Assembly (NCBI GenBank): GCA_008032935.1
Contig: CP032039.1
Span: 310,001-374,000, forward strand
DNA length: 64,000 nt
Source of the DNA: Helicobacter pylori
GTDB taxonomy: Bacteria > Campylobacterota > Campylobacteria > Campylobacterales > Helicobacteraceae
Direction of reading: 5' to 3'
Both the position numbers and the translations under genes were made by a program. Under the pieces are notes generated by a model. That model was not told where the DNA came from. It saw only the letters and a program-made list of their open reading frames with translations, and searched no databases. Of this stretch, positions 56,234 to 64,000 are shown in pieces (position 1 is the stretch's first letter; each line of letters begins with the position of its first letter).

Positions 56234-57331
56234 TTGTTCAGATTGATAAGCGCATGGGTTTTACAAGACAAGTTCTTGTTTGTCGTGTGTTTTATATTGC
56301 CTTTTTGTTTAGGGGTTTTAGGCACGCAAATCTTTAAACAAGAAACCCCAAGACAGCTCCCTATCGTGGTGGTGGATTTGGATAAGACCTCTACAAGCCA
56401 TCAAGTGGCGTTTGAATTGGGTGCAACGAGCGCGCTTCAAATCAAACACCAAGTGGCTAGCCTTTTAGAAGCCAAACGCTTTTTAAACTCCGCTGAAGTG
56501 TATGGGGCGTTAATTTTGCCTAGAGATTTAGAGAAAAAAATCAAAATGGGGCGAAAGATTGATTTGCCCTTTTATTATAACGCTGAATATGTTTTGGTAG
56601 GGAAAACGCTCAAAAACGCTTTTTTGCAAACCGCTTTGACCTTAGACGCTAAAACCTTAGCCACCAAAGCTTTAGTGCGAGATTCCAATTTGATTTCTGC
56701 TAAAGCTCAAGCAATGCCTATTGTTTTGCAATTGCATGCCCTATACAATGAAGAAAACAATTACACGCAATACCTTTTAAGCGTGATGCTGCCTTGCATG
56801 TGGCTTATTTTTATTGCGATTGGCATGCTCAATTTCATTCAAAAAACCTCTAACATGCGCGAGCTTTTAATCAGTATTTTAGCGAATGCGTGCGTGTTTA
56901 GTTTTTGGGGGATGGGTATGGCGTTTTATTTTAATTTCATTGGCATGCAGGGGAATTATGCGCATTTGTTGTTGGTCTTTTTGGCGGTAGTTTTAATGAC
57001 GCTCATTATGAGCGGGTTTGTGGTGCTAGTTTATGGCATTTCAAAAAGCGTTATTGAAACCGCGGGTGCGATTGGGGTCTATACCGCTCCAAGCTTTGCG
57101 TTTGCTGGGGTTACTTACCCGCAAAACAACATGGAAATTTTTGGGGATTTTTGGAGCCATTGCTTGCCCATTAGCCATTTTATGAAGTTCTTTTTACAAG
57201 AGGCTTATTATAAGATGGATTTTACCGAGTCTTTAAATTCGTTAATGCCGCTTGTGTTCTTTTTAATCTTTTTAGTTTTAGGGCTTTTGATTTTTTATTT
57301 TTCTTTTAAAAAAGATAGGGCTAGCGCATGA
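56234..57331 (+). CDS. ABC-2 type transporter permease (YhhJ/YbhR-like), first copy
   Basis: 365 residues. The start is TTG 56234 with AAAGGA 7 bases upstream. One N-terminal helix (FLFVVCFILPFCLGVLG), a periplasmic domain (IVVVDLDKTSTSHQVAFEL, about 45-170), then five C-terminal helices including the GVTYPQNNMEIF loop typical of ABC-2 permeases. It is one of two adjacent permeases that would form a heterodimer. It overlaps the next gene by 4 bases. Confidence 0.9.
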   Translation: MFRLISAWVLQDKFLFVVCFILPFCLGVLGTQIFKQETPRQLPIVVVDLDKTSTSHQVAFELGATSALQIKHQVASLLEAKRFLNSAEVYGALILPRDLEKKIKMGRKIDLPFYYNAEYVLVGKTLKNAFLQTALTLDAKTLATKALVRDSNLISAKAQAMPIVLQLHALYNEENNYTQYLLSVMLPCMWLIFIAIGMLNFIQKTSNMRELLISILANACVFSFWGMGMAFYFNFIGMQGNYAHLLLVFLAVVLMTLIMSGFVVLVYGISKSVIETAGAIGVYTAPSFAFAGVTYPQNNMEIFGDFWSHCLPISHFMKFFLQEAYYKMDFTESLNSLMPLVFFLIFLVLGLLIFYFSFKKDRASA

Positions 57332-58458
57332 ATTTTTTTAAAATCCTTTTAATGGAATTAAGGGCTATTGTTTCTCATAAGGGCGTTTTATTAATCCTTA
57401 TAGGCGCTCCTTTAATCTATGGCTTATTATACCCTTTGCCTTATTTGAAAGACATTGTAACGCAGCAAAAAATCGCCCTTGTAGATGAAGACAATTCCTT
57501 CCTTTCCAGGCAATTAGCCTTCATGGCGCAAAGCTCCAACGAGTTAGAAATCGCTTTTTTTAGCCCCTCTATGCTGGAAGCCAAAAAGCTTTTAAAAGAA
57601 GAAAAAATTTATGGGATCTTGCATATCCCTTCGCATTTTGAAGCCAATATCCATAAACAAGTGCCTGTAACGATAGATTTTTATGCGAATTCCAATTACT
57701 TTTTGATTTATGGCGCGTTAGCGAATGCGGTGGTGGAGAGCATCAACGCTTTAAACGATGAAATAAGGTTCAAACGCAACGCCCAAATAGAAGAAGCTGA
57801 ATTAGGGACAGACGGGATTAAGATTAAGCCTATCGCTTTGTATAACCCTAGTGAGGGGTATTTGAATTACGCGCTCTCTAGCGTGTTTATTTTCATCTTA
57901 CACCAGGTGATGCTCATTGCAAGCAGCATGTTTACGAGCTCCAGGCGTTTGGAATTAGCCCTTTTAGATAAAAAGCAAATCGCTTTAAGGCTGTGCGCAA
58001 GACTCTTGGTGTTCATGGGGGCGTTTAGCGTTTTTATTTTATGGTATTTTGGGGCGCTGTTTTCTTTTTATGGGATCGAACGGCATGGGAGCGCTTTAAT
58101 GGTGTTTTTGAATAGCTTGATTTTCATGCTTGCGGCCTTGAGTTTGGGGTCGTTTTTAGGCGCATGGATCAAAGATGAAGCCCACACCACTCAAATCGTT
58201 TTAATCTCTTCTTTGCCCTTGATTTTTATGATGGGTTTTGTGTGGCCTTTTGAATCCTTGCCCTCTTATTTACAGGTTTTCGTTCAAATAGTGCCAGCTT
58301 ACCATGGGATCAGTTTGCTCGGGCGGTTGAATCAAATGCATGCGGAATTTGTGGATGTGTCCGTCCATTTTTACGCGCTTATTGCGATTTTTATTGCGAG
58401 TTTTATAGGGTGCGTGTTCAAACTCAGCTCTTTAAAGAAAGCTTGTGAAAACGCTTAA
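57328..58458 (+). CDS. ABC-2 type transporter permease (YhhJ/YbhR-like), second copy
   Basis: 376 residues with the same layout as the previous gene: N-terminal helix (GVLLILIGAPLIYGLLYPL), periplasmic domain (KIALVDEDNSFLSRQLAFMA), five C-terminal helices and the GFVWPFESLPSYLQVF loop. It starts with an ATGA overlap, supporting a fixed 1:1 pair. No ABC ATPase gene follows; the next gene is yigZ. The energising ATPase must be encoded elsewhere or be shared. Confidence 0.9.
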   Translation: MNFFKILLMELRAIVSHKGVLLILIGAPLIYGLLYPLPYLKDIVTQQKIALVDEDNSFLSRQLAFMAQSSNELEIAFFSPSMLEAKKLLKEEKIYGILHIPSHFEANIHKQVPVTIDFYANSNYFLIYGALANAVVESINALNDEIRFKRNAQIEEAELGTDGIKIKPIALYNPSEGYLNYALSSVFIFILHQVMLIASSMFTSSRRLELALLDKKQIALRLCARLLVFMGAFSVFILWYFGALFSFYGIERHGSALMVFLNSLIFMLAALSLGSFLGAWIKDEAHTTQIVLISSLPLIFMMGFVWPFESLPSYLQVFVQIVPAYHGISLLGRLNQMHAEFVDVSVHFYALIAIFIASFIGCVFKLSSLKKACENA

Positions 58459-59017
58459 AAACCTCATCACCTCCAAGCACCAGATTAAAGCGTCTCGTTT
58501 TTTAGGGTATCTTATGCCTTTTGATGATTTTGAAAAAACCCTTTTAGAATTGAAAAAAGAGCATTTTAAAGCCGTGCATTTTGTAACGGCGTTCCGCTAT
58601 TCTTTAGAGGGCAAAATCACGGAGGGTTTTAGCGATGATGGCGAGCCTAAAGGGAGTTCAGGAATGCCTATGCTTAGCGTTTTAAGGCGAGAAGATTTGA
58701 TCAATATAGGATTAGTGAGCGTGCGTTATTTTGGAGGCACGCTTTTAGGGGTGGGGGGCTTGATGAAAGCTTATGCCAAAAGCGCGTTATTGTGCGTAGA
58801 AAACGCTCAAAGAGAAAACGCTTTGAAGGATTTTGTGGAGTTAGAAACTTTAAGCGCTCATTATTCTTACAAAGAATTAGACGCTCTTCAGCGTGAAATT
58901 AAGAAATTTAGCTTACAATTAAGCAAAAAGAATTTTTCAAGCCAAAGCGTGGAAGTGGAAATCAGCGGCGAAAGAGAAAATTTGCAAGCGTTTTTACAAC
59001 AAAATAAGATAAATTAG
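58445..59017 (+). CDS. YigZ/IMPACT family protein
   Basis: 190 residues. The start is GTG 58445, overlapping the previous gene by 14 bases. The N-terminal Impact domain shows FSDDGEPKGSSGMPML (about 60-75) and VRYFGGTLLGVGGLMKAYA (about 95-113), the two signatures of the family; a C-terminal DUF1949-like half follows. YigZ proteins are linked to ribosome or nucleic-acid binding, but their biochemical role is not settled. Position in the operon looks incidental. Confidence 0.88.
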   Translation: MKTLKNLITSKHQIKASRFLGYLMPFDDFEKTLLELKKEHFKAVHFVTAFRYSLEGKITEGFSDDGEPKGSSGMPMLSVLRREDLINIGLVSVRYFGGTLLGVGGLMKAYAKSALLCVENAQRENALKDFVELETLSAHYSYKELDALQREIKKFSLQLSKKNFSSQSVEVEISGERENLQAFLQQNKIN

Positions 59018-59027
59018 GGAGAGTGGT

Positions 59028-59474
59028 ATGGGATTTTTGAATGGGTATTTTTTATGGGTTAAGGCTTTCCATGTGATAGCGGTCATTTCGTGGATGGCGG
59101 CGTTATTTTATTTGCCGCGCCTTTTTGTCTATCATGCAGAAAACGCACATAAAAAAGAGTTTGTAGGAGTGGTTAAAATCCAAGAAAAAAAGCTTTATTC
59201 CTTTATCGCTTCGCCGGCTATGGGTTTCACGCTTATCACAGGGATTTTAATGTTGTTGATTGCTCCTGAAATGTTTAAAAGCGGGGGGTGGTTGCATGCT
59301 AAATTGGCTTTAGTGGCATTGCTTTTAATCTATCATTTTTACTGCAAAAAATGCATGCGCGAGCTAGAAAAAGACCCCACAAGAAGAAACGCAAGGTTTT
59401 ATCGTGTGTTTAATGAAGTGCCCACGATTTTAATGATCCTCATTGTGATTTTAGTGGTTGTCAAGCCTTTTTAA
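59028..59474 (+). CDS. hemJ: Protoporphyrinogen oxidase HemJ
   Basis: 148 residues, four membrane helices. The family signature is plain: VKAFHVIAVISWMAALFYLPRL (with H15), GWLHAKLAL (H90, K92), and the C-terminal NEVPTILMILIVILVVVKPF. HemJ oxidises protoporphyrinogen IX to protoporphyrin IX in heme synthesis in bacteria that lack HemG and HemY, which fits Helicobacter. It has an AGAGTGG leader and sits 10 bases after yigZ. Confidence 0.9.
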   Translation: MGFLNGYFLWVKAFHVIAVISWMAALFYLPRLFVYHAENAHKKEFVGVVKIQEKKLYSFIASPAMGFTLITGILMLLIAPEMFKSGGWLHAKLALVALLLIYHFYCKKCMRELEKDPTRRNARFYRVFNEVPTILMILIVILVVVKPF

Positions 59475-59482
59475 AGACAAGC

Positions 59483-59516
59483 CATGAAAAAAGAAAAGTC
59501 ATGAAAAAAGAAAATC
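59483..59516 (+). repeat. 17-base tandem duplication at the ubiE start
   Basis: CATGAAAAAAGAAAAGT (59483-59499) is followed at once by CATGAAAAAAGAAAATC (59500-59516). The first ATG (59484) opens a six-codon ORF (MKKEKS) whose TGA overlaps the second ATG (59501) as ATGA. So the duplication creates a mini-ORF coupled to ubiE. Seen directly; any effect is inference. Confidence 0.6.
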
Positions 59517-60241
59517 GCCTCAAACAAGAAAAAATCATCAACATGTTTGATGATATAGCCAGCTCTTACGACCAAGCCAACCGCTTGATGAGTTTTGGAT
59601 TAGATGTTAAATGGCGCCAAAGGGCTTGCGAGCATGCGTTTTTGTTTTTGGAGAATAAAAAAGCGTTAAGGCTTGTGGATGTGGCATGCGGGACAGGGGA
59701 TATGCTCATAGCTTGGCAAAAAAGCGCTCTGAATTGCGGCATAGAGTTTAAGGAATGTTTGGGGATTGACCCCTCTAATAACATGCTTGAATTAGCCATT
59801 AAAAAATGTGAAGAGCTTGAAAATAAAGCTTCTTTCATCCAAGCTCAAGCCAAAGATTTAAAAGGCGTTGAAAACAACAGCGTGGATATCCTCTCCATTG
59901 CGTATGGCTTGCGTAATATCGTGGAAAGACAAGAAGCCTTAAAAGAGTTTTTTAGGGTGTTAAAACCCAGGGGCGTTTTAGTGATTTTAGAATTTTTAAA
60001 AAAGGACAACCCCACATGGTTGGATAAAATCTCAGGGTTTTACACGAATAAGGTTTTGCCTTTAGTGGGAGGGGCTATCAGTAAGAATTATGGCGCTTAT
60101 TCTTATTTACCGCAATCCATTGAGGGGTTTTTGAGTTTAGAGGGTTTGAAGCATGAATTAAAAAACGCAGGGTTTGAGATTTTAAGGACTGAAGATTATA
60201 TCGCTCAAATTTCAACGACCATGCTTGTTAGAAAAAGCTAA
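59501..60241 (+). CDS. ubiE: Menaquinone/ubiquinone C-methyltransferase UbiE (MenG)
   Basis: 246 residues. SAM motif I is LVDVACGTGDMLI (about 61-73); DPSNNMLELA and the NSVDILSIAYGLRNIVER segment match the UbiE/COQ5 family, and GFYTNKVLPLVGG is a family hallmark. It adds the ring methyl in the last step of menaquinone synthesis. H. pylori makes menaquinone by the futalosine route, which still needs this step. The ATG at 59501 is set by family alignment; see the tandem repeat just upstream. Confidence 0.93.
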   Translation: MKKENRLKQEKIINMFDDIASSYDQANRLMSFGLDVKWRQRACEHAFLFLENKKALRLVDVACGTGDMLIAWQKSALNCGIEFKECLGIDPSNNMLELAIKKCEELENKASFIQAQAKDLKGVENNSVDILSIAYGLRNIVERQEALKEFFRVLKPRGVLVILEFLKKDNPTWLDKISGFYTNKVLPLVGGAISKNYGAYSYLPQSIEGFLSLEGLKHELKNAGFEILRTEDYIAQISTTMLVRKS

Positions 60242-60250
60242 AGGAATGCC

Positions 60251-60520
60251 ATGCAAGATGAATTATTTGAAACCGAAAAAGCCCCCCAAAAAAATACTAA
60301 GAACACTAAAAACGCTAAAAACGCCCCTAAAAAAAGTTTTGAAGAGCATGTTCATTCCCTAGAGCAAGCCATAGATCGCTTGAATGATCCCAATTTATCC
60401 TTAAAAGACGGGATGGATTTGTATAAAACGGCCATGCAAGAGTTGTTTTTGGCGCAAAAGCTTTTAGAAAACGCTTATTTAGAGCATGAAAAACTCCAAA
60501 CGCCAGACAAAAAGGCTTAA
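60251..60520 (+). CDS. xseB: Exodeoxyribonuclease VII small subunit
   Basis: 89 residues. The conserved core FEEHVHSLEQAIDRLNDPNLSLKDGMDLYKTAM (about 29-61) is the XseB signature, followed by a helix with ELFLAQKLLENA. The N-terminal KNTKNTKNAKNAPKK is a low-complexity Lys/Asn extension not seen in E. coli XseB. With XseA it digests single-stranded DNA. It starts 9 bases after ubiE. Confidence 0.92.
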   Translation: MQDELFETEKAPQKNTKNTKNAKNAPKKSFEEHVHSLEQAIDRLNDPNLSLKDGMDLYKTAMQELFLAQKLLENAYLEHEKLQTPDKKA

Positions 60521-60523
60521 AGG

Positions 60524-61321
60524 ATGCGAGTGTTTGCTTTACAGCTAGAGTCTTTTAAAGAAACCCTCATGCAATCCTTATTCAACTCCATACCCGAGCG
60601 GAGCGTAATCGTGTTGCCTGAATACGTGATCAACCCCTTTTTCCATCATAACATGGGATTGGATTTGAATGAAATCAGCGTGCAGTCTGCGCGAGCGGTT
60701 GAATTTTTATCGCAAAAATGCGAAGAGTTAGACTTAATTGTCTCGGCCCCGGTGCTTTTAGAAGAACGTTCTAAAATCTATAAAAAAATCGCCCTCATTT
60801 CTAAAGAAAGCGTGAAGTATTACACGCAACAACGCCTGATTTCCTATCCTCACTGGGATGAAGAGAGCTTTTTTGACAATGAGAAAAGCGCTTTTAAAGA
60901 ATTGCTCGTGTTTGAAAGAGACGGCTTAAGAATCGCTCCTTTGTTTGGCTTTGAAGCGCATTTTGATGAAATATGGGTTCAGGCTAAAAATCAGGGCGTG
61001 GATGTGGTGCTTTTAAGCAGCGTGGCCACTTTTGAATCCAATGAAAGGTGGCGGCTTTTGTGCCAGATGCGCGCTTTTTGCGCTTCTTGCGTGGTGGTTA
61101 GGGCCAATAGGATCGGAGCGTATCGCCAAATCATTGTAGAAGAAGATCAGAAAAACGAATTCTTGTGGAAATTTTATGGGGATAGTTTTGTGGCTTTGCC
61201 TAATGGCGCTATTGAAGATTCTTTAGAGGGTAAAATGGGGGCTTTGAGCGCTCAAATAGATAAAAACGAAATTGATGAATGGGCTAAATTGTGGCATTTT
61301 AGAACGATTAAAGAGGGTTGA
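60524..61321 (+). CDS. Carbon-nitrogen hydrolase (nitrilase) superfamily protein, catalytic residues apparently altered
   Basis: 265 residues of nitrilase fold. The catalytic Glu appears present (E33 in VLPEYVINPF). The segment that normally carries the nucleophile (pattern I-C-Y-(D/E)) reads PLFGFEAHFDE, with Gly142 in place of Cys, and the Lys segment reads YYTQQRLISY (about 99-108), with Gln in place of Lys. If the alignment is right this is a non-catalytic relative. It starts 3 bases after xseB and its TGA touches the serS ATG, so it is tightly linked to serS. Confidence 0.75.
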   Translation: MRVFALQLESFKETLMQSLFNSIPERSVIVLPEYVINPFFHHNMGLDLNEISVQSARAVEFLSQKCEELDLIVSAPVLLEERSKIYKKIALISKESVKYYTQQRLISYPHWDEESFFDNEKSAFKELLVFERDGLRIAPLFGFEAHFDEIWVQAKNQGVDVVLLSSVATFESNERWRLLCQMRAFCASCVVVRANRIGAYRQIIVEEDQKNEFLWKFYGDSFVALPNGAIEDSLEGKMGALSAQIDKNEIDEWAKLWHFRTIKEG

Positions 61322-62569
61322 ATGATTGATAAAAAACTTTTGTTGCAAGATTTTGACAAGGTGGCTCTTTCTTTAAAAAAGCGCAACCATGCGATGGACG
61401 ATGAATTAGAGCGTTTGCGCGAAGCCATCACGCATTATAAAAAGCAACTCATTGAATTAGAAGGCTTGCAGGCCTTTCAAAACAAGGTTTCTAAAGAATT
61501 TGGCATCAAGATGGCTCAAAAAGCGGATGCAAGCGATCTCAAAAAAGAGCTAGAAAACAATAAAATCAAATTGAATGAGCTTTCCAAAAGCGTGGGCGAA
61601 TTGGAGCAACAAATTGACTTGAAGCTTTCCATAATCCCCAATCTAGTGGATGAAAAAACCCCTTTAGGTGCGAATGAAGAAGACAACATAGAAATTAAAA
61701 AAATCCTAACCCCAAGGGTTTTCACTTTCAAACCCAAAGAGCATTTTGAACTCGCCCAAAAAAACGGCTGGATTGATTTTGAAAGCGGCGTGAAACTCGC
61801 TAAAAGCCGTTTTTCGGTCATTAGGGGTTTTGGGGCGAAAATTTATCGCGCGCTCATTCATTTAATGTTAGATTTTAATGAAAAAAATGGCTTTGAAATC
61901 ATCTACACGCCGGCGTTAGTGAATGAAAAAATGCTTTTTGGGACCGGGCAATTACCCAAATTCAAAGAAGATGTTTTCAAAATAGAAAATGAAAATTTGT
62001 ATTTGATCCCCACCGCTGAAGTAACGCTCACTAATCTCTACAACGACACGATCATTAGCGTTGAAAATCTCCCCATTAAAATGACCGCGCACACGCCTTG
62101 TTTCAGGAGCGAAGCAGGGAGCGCGGGCAAGGACACAAGGGGGATGATAAGACAGCACCAATTTGATAAAGTAGAATTAGTGGCTATCACGCACCCTAAA
62201 GAAAGCGATGTCATGCAAGAGCATATGCTAGAGAGCGCGAGCGAAATTTTAAGGGCTTTGGAATTACCGCACCGGTTCGTGCAATTGTGCAGTGGGGATT
62301 TAGGCTTTAGCGCGAGCAACACGATAGATATTGAAGTGTGGTTGCCCGGGCAAAATTGCTACCGAGAAATCAGCTCGGTGTCTAACACGAGAGATTTTCA
62401 AGCCAGGCGCGCCAAAATCCGCTTCAAAGAAAATCAAAAAAACCAATTAGTGCACACCTTAAACGGCTCTTCTTTAGCGGTAGGCAGGACGATGGTCGCT
62501 TTAATGGAAAACCACCAGCAAGCGGATGGGAGCATCCACATTCCTAAGGCGTTAGAAAAATACCTTTAA
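61322..62569 (+). CDS. serS: Seryl-tRNA synthetase
   Basis: 415 residues. The N-terminal tRNA-binding coiled-coil arm (about 30-105) is followed by a class II core: motif 2 [20 protein letters not shown] (about 259-278) and motif 3 [17 protein letters not shown] (about 379-395). It charges tRNA-Ser. The ATG follows directly on the TGA of the previous gene, suggesting translational coupling. The frame is intact. Confidence 0.97.
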   Translation: MIDKKLLLQDFDKVALSLKKRNHAMDDELERLREAITHYKKQLIELEGLQAFQNKVSKEFGIKMAQKADASDLKKELENNKIKLNELSKSVGELEQQIDLKLSIIPNLVDEKTPLGANEEDNIEIKKILTPRVFTFKPKEHFELAQKNGWIDFESGVKLAKSRFSVIRGFGAKIYRALIHLMLDFNEKNGFEIIYTPALVNEKMLFGTGQLPKFKEDVFKIENENLYLIPTAEVTLTNLYNDTIISVENLPIKMTAHTPCFRSEAGSAGKDTRGMIRQHQFDKVELVAITHPKESDVMQEHMLESASEILRALELPHRFVQLCSGDLGFSASNTIDIEVWLPGQNCYREISSVSNTRDFQARRAKIRFKENQKNQLVHTLNGSSLAVGRTMVALMENHQQADGSIHIPKALEKYL

Positions 62570-62578
62570 GGCTAGTTT

Positions 62579-64000
62579 GTGCTGAATGAAGAGCAAAATT
62601 CATTAGAAGAAAAAGGGGGCGAAAACAAAAACGAAAAAGAAACCCCCCTAAAGGGCATTCATTCTAAAATCCCCTCTTTGAAGCAGGCTTTGGAGCAGAC
62701 GATTAATAAAATCAAAAGTTCTAAAGAGTTTTTTAAACAGCTTTCACGCAATAAAAAAAAGCTTTATATCGCACTTGGAGCATTGCTTCTACTCATCGCG
62801 CTCATTGTGGCTTTGAGTTTGTTACTAGGGCATAAAAAAGAAAATAAACAAACTTCTTTACAAACTAATACCATCGCCACCAATAACGAAACGCCTAACG
62901 ACACCAACAACGCTAACAGCACACAAGCCGAGGGGCAAATAGAGAATTTAGACTTACCCGATTTAATCGGCAAGGATTCCCTCAAACGAAGCGATGAAAA
63001 TCAAGTGGATGCGATCATGAAAAAAGCGAGCCTTTTGTATGAGCAAGGGCAAAAAGATGAAGCCTTGCATTTGTTTGACAAGGCCGCTTCTTTCTCGCAA
63101 GGGATTGCGAGCCATAATTTAGGGGTGATTAAGTTTAAGGAAAAGGATTTTAACGGGGCGTTGGATTTGTTTGATTCTAGCATCGCTTCTAAAGAAAACG
63201 CGAGCGTGAGCGCGATTGATGCGTTAGTGAGCGCTTATCATTTGCAAGATGAGGATTTGTATTATCATTATCTAAAAATTGTAAGAGACACTTTGTATAA
63301 AGACTATAAAAAGTCTTTTTACTCCTACGCTTACGCGCTCAAATCCTATTACGCTGGAGAGTATTTTGAAGCCCTTTCGCCTTTAATGCACCCTAATTCC
63401 AACGCCTTTTTAAAGCCTAACGCGCGCTTGGCGTCTAAATTGTTTTTGATGTTTAAAGATGAAACGAACGCTTACAAGCAATTGCAAAAAAGCGCGGATA
63501 TTCAAGATGCGCTTGCTTTAGGGCTTTTGCAGGCCCGTTTGGGCCATTACAAGCAGGCTTTGGAGCATTTGCAGCATTATTTGCACAACTACCCTAAAGA
63601 TTTAAACGCTTTAATGGCTTTGGAATTGGTGAGCTTGAAAAAAGGCGACACCCTTAAAGCGAGCGAAGCCTTAAAACTGGCCAGCCACACAAAAGAAGAC
63701 ACGCTATTAGCCAACTCTTTTTACCCCATCAAGCCCACGATAAACCCTGTTTTTTTGGATAAAGAAAGAGCCAAAGAGCGTTTGTGGAACACGCAATATT
63801 TTGAAGGCAAAAGGGATTTTATCTACCGCTTGCTGTTTTATTACGCTCCTTTTAAGGTTTTAGACTCTAAAGAAACCTTAGGCGTGATTGAAGAGGGGCT
63901 GTTTCTTTTGGATTCTGATGCACAAAAGGATTTAGAGGGGGCAAGCCTTGCTTTTAAAAGGGGGCGTTTGATGGCGATAGCGGATAAAAACGCGCTCAAA
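62579..64000 (+). CDS. Membrane-anchored TPR-like protein, C-terminus beyond the window
   Basis: GTG 62579 opens a frame that stays open to the window end (474 codons). A hydrophilic cytoplasmic part (1-60) is followed by one membrane helix (LYIALGALLLLIALIVALSLLLG, about 62-84), a Thr/Asn-rich linker (about 92-120), then helical repeats with TPR character (ASLLYEQGQKDEALHLFDKA; GLLQARLGHYKQALEHLQHYL). The topology suggests a periplasmic repeat domain. It starts 9 bases after serS. It corresponds to a conserved H. pylori hypothetical (HP1479 position); function unknown. Confidence 0.75.
   Translation, partial: MLNEEQNSLEEKGGENKNEKETPLKGIHSKIPSLKQALEQTINKIKSSKEFFKQLSRNKKKLYIALGALLLLIALIVALSLLLGHKKENKQTSLQTNTIATNNETPNDTNNANSTQAEGQIENLDLPDLIGKDSLKRSDENQVDAIMKKASLLYEQGQKDEALHLFDKAASFSQGIASHNLGVIKFKEKDFNGALDLFDSSIASKENASVSAIDALVSAYHLQDEDLYYHYLKIVRDTLYKDYKKSFYSYAYALKSYYAGEYFEALSPLMHPNSNAFLKPNARLASKLFLMFKDETNAYKQLQKSADIQDALALGLLQARLGHYKQALEHLQHYLHNYPKDLNALMALELVSLKKGDTLKASEALKLASHTKEDTLLANSFYPIKPTINPVFLDKERAKERLWNTQYFEGKRDFIYRLLFYYAPFKVLDSKETLGVIEEGLFLLDSDAQKDLEGASLAFKRGRLMAIADKNALK

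Noticed and set aside
1-64000. Insertion sequences or prophage genes
   Set aside because: No transposase, integrase or IS605-type ends were recognised anywhere in the window.

Overview
The window is almost certainly a piece of a Helicobacter pylori chromosome. Gene content and order match the stretch that runs from the dnaA/comH origin region through recG, a type III and a type IIG restriction-modification system, nusA, frpB4, folB-plsY, the FixG/CcoG protein, gltS, ribD, a FixI-type copper ATPase, pth-rplY-tal-murE, pitA, a TolC/HlyD/ABC-2 exporter and ubiE-xseB-serS. The low GC content, TATAAT -10 boxes mostly without a clear -35, AAGGA-type ribosome sites, an AapA/IsoA toxin-antitoxin locus and DnaA boxes of the form TCATTCAC all fit. 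Assignments rest on reading the translations; no database search was possible.

Layout. 1-5385: type I restriction-modification system, hsdR leftward and hsdM-hsdS rightward. 5386-5719: an AapA/IsoA type I toxin-antitoxin locus. 5720-8988: thyX, glmS, a small unknown and a purine nucleoside phosphorylase, all leftward. 9062-10690: dnaA between two clusters of DnaA boxes (bipartite oriC). 10734-16039: comH, tRNA-Phe, xth, an outer membrane protein, a lipoprotein and recG. 16082-26811: an accessory block with type III mod/res (G10 tract in mod), a type IIG enzyme, two more aapA/isoA-like copies in tandem, and a Panacea-domain gene overlapping a membrane protein gene that looks like a toxin-antitoxin pair. 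26866-43682: nusA with a tiny coupled ORF, selA, frpB4 with a NikR-like operator and a truncated frpB relic, folB, plsY, ccoG, a saccharopine-dehydrogenase-like gene, gltS, ribD, a methyltransferase, ccoI, a membrane protein and an outer membrane protein. 43989-44905: a lone PLD-type nuclease. 45023-50499: lptG-like gene, pth, rplY, tal, murE, an unknown and a NifU-domain protein, all leftward. 50640-64000: pitA, a CNNM/CBS protein, the four-gene exporter, yigZ, hemJ, ubiE, xseB, a nitrilase-like gene, serS and a TPR membrane protein cut by the window end.

A striking technical feature is that about twenty genes, including essential ones (dnaA twice, pth, glmS) and others such as recG, pitA and thyX, are broken by single-base frameshifts. 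Most are one base missing in a short homopolymer run. Many independent breaks in genes that cannot be lost point to residual indel errors in the sequence rather than biology. I therefore give the full restored span for these genes and state each break. ON/OFF calls at homopolymer tracts in this window should be treated with the same caution.

Functionally, defence and addiction modules cluster together (type I RM beside AapA/IsoA; type III RM, type IIG RM, tandem AapA/IsoA-like copies and a Panacea pair side by side). The rest is core metabolism, the replication origin, metal handling (FrpB4, CcoG, CcoI, HemJ) and envelope export.
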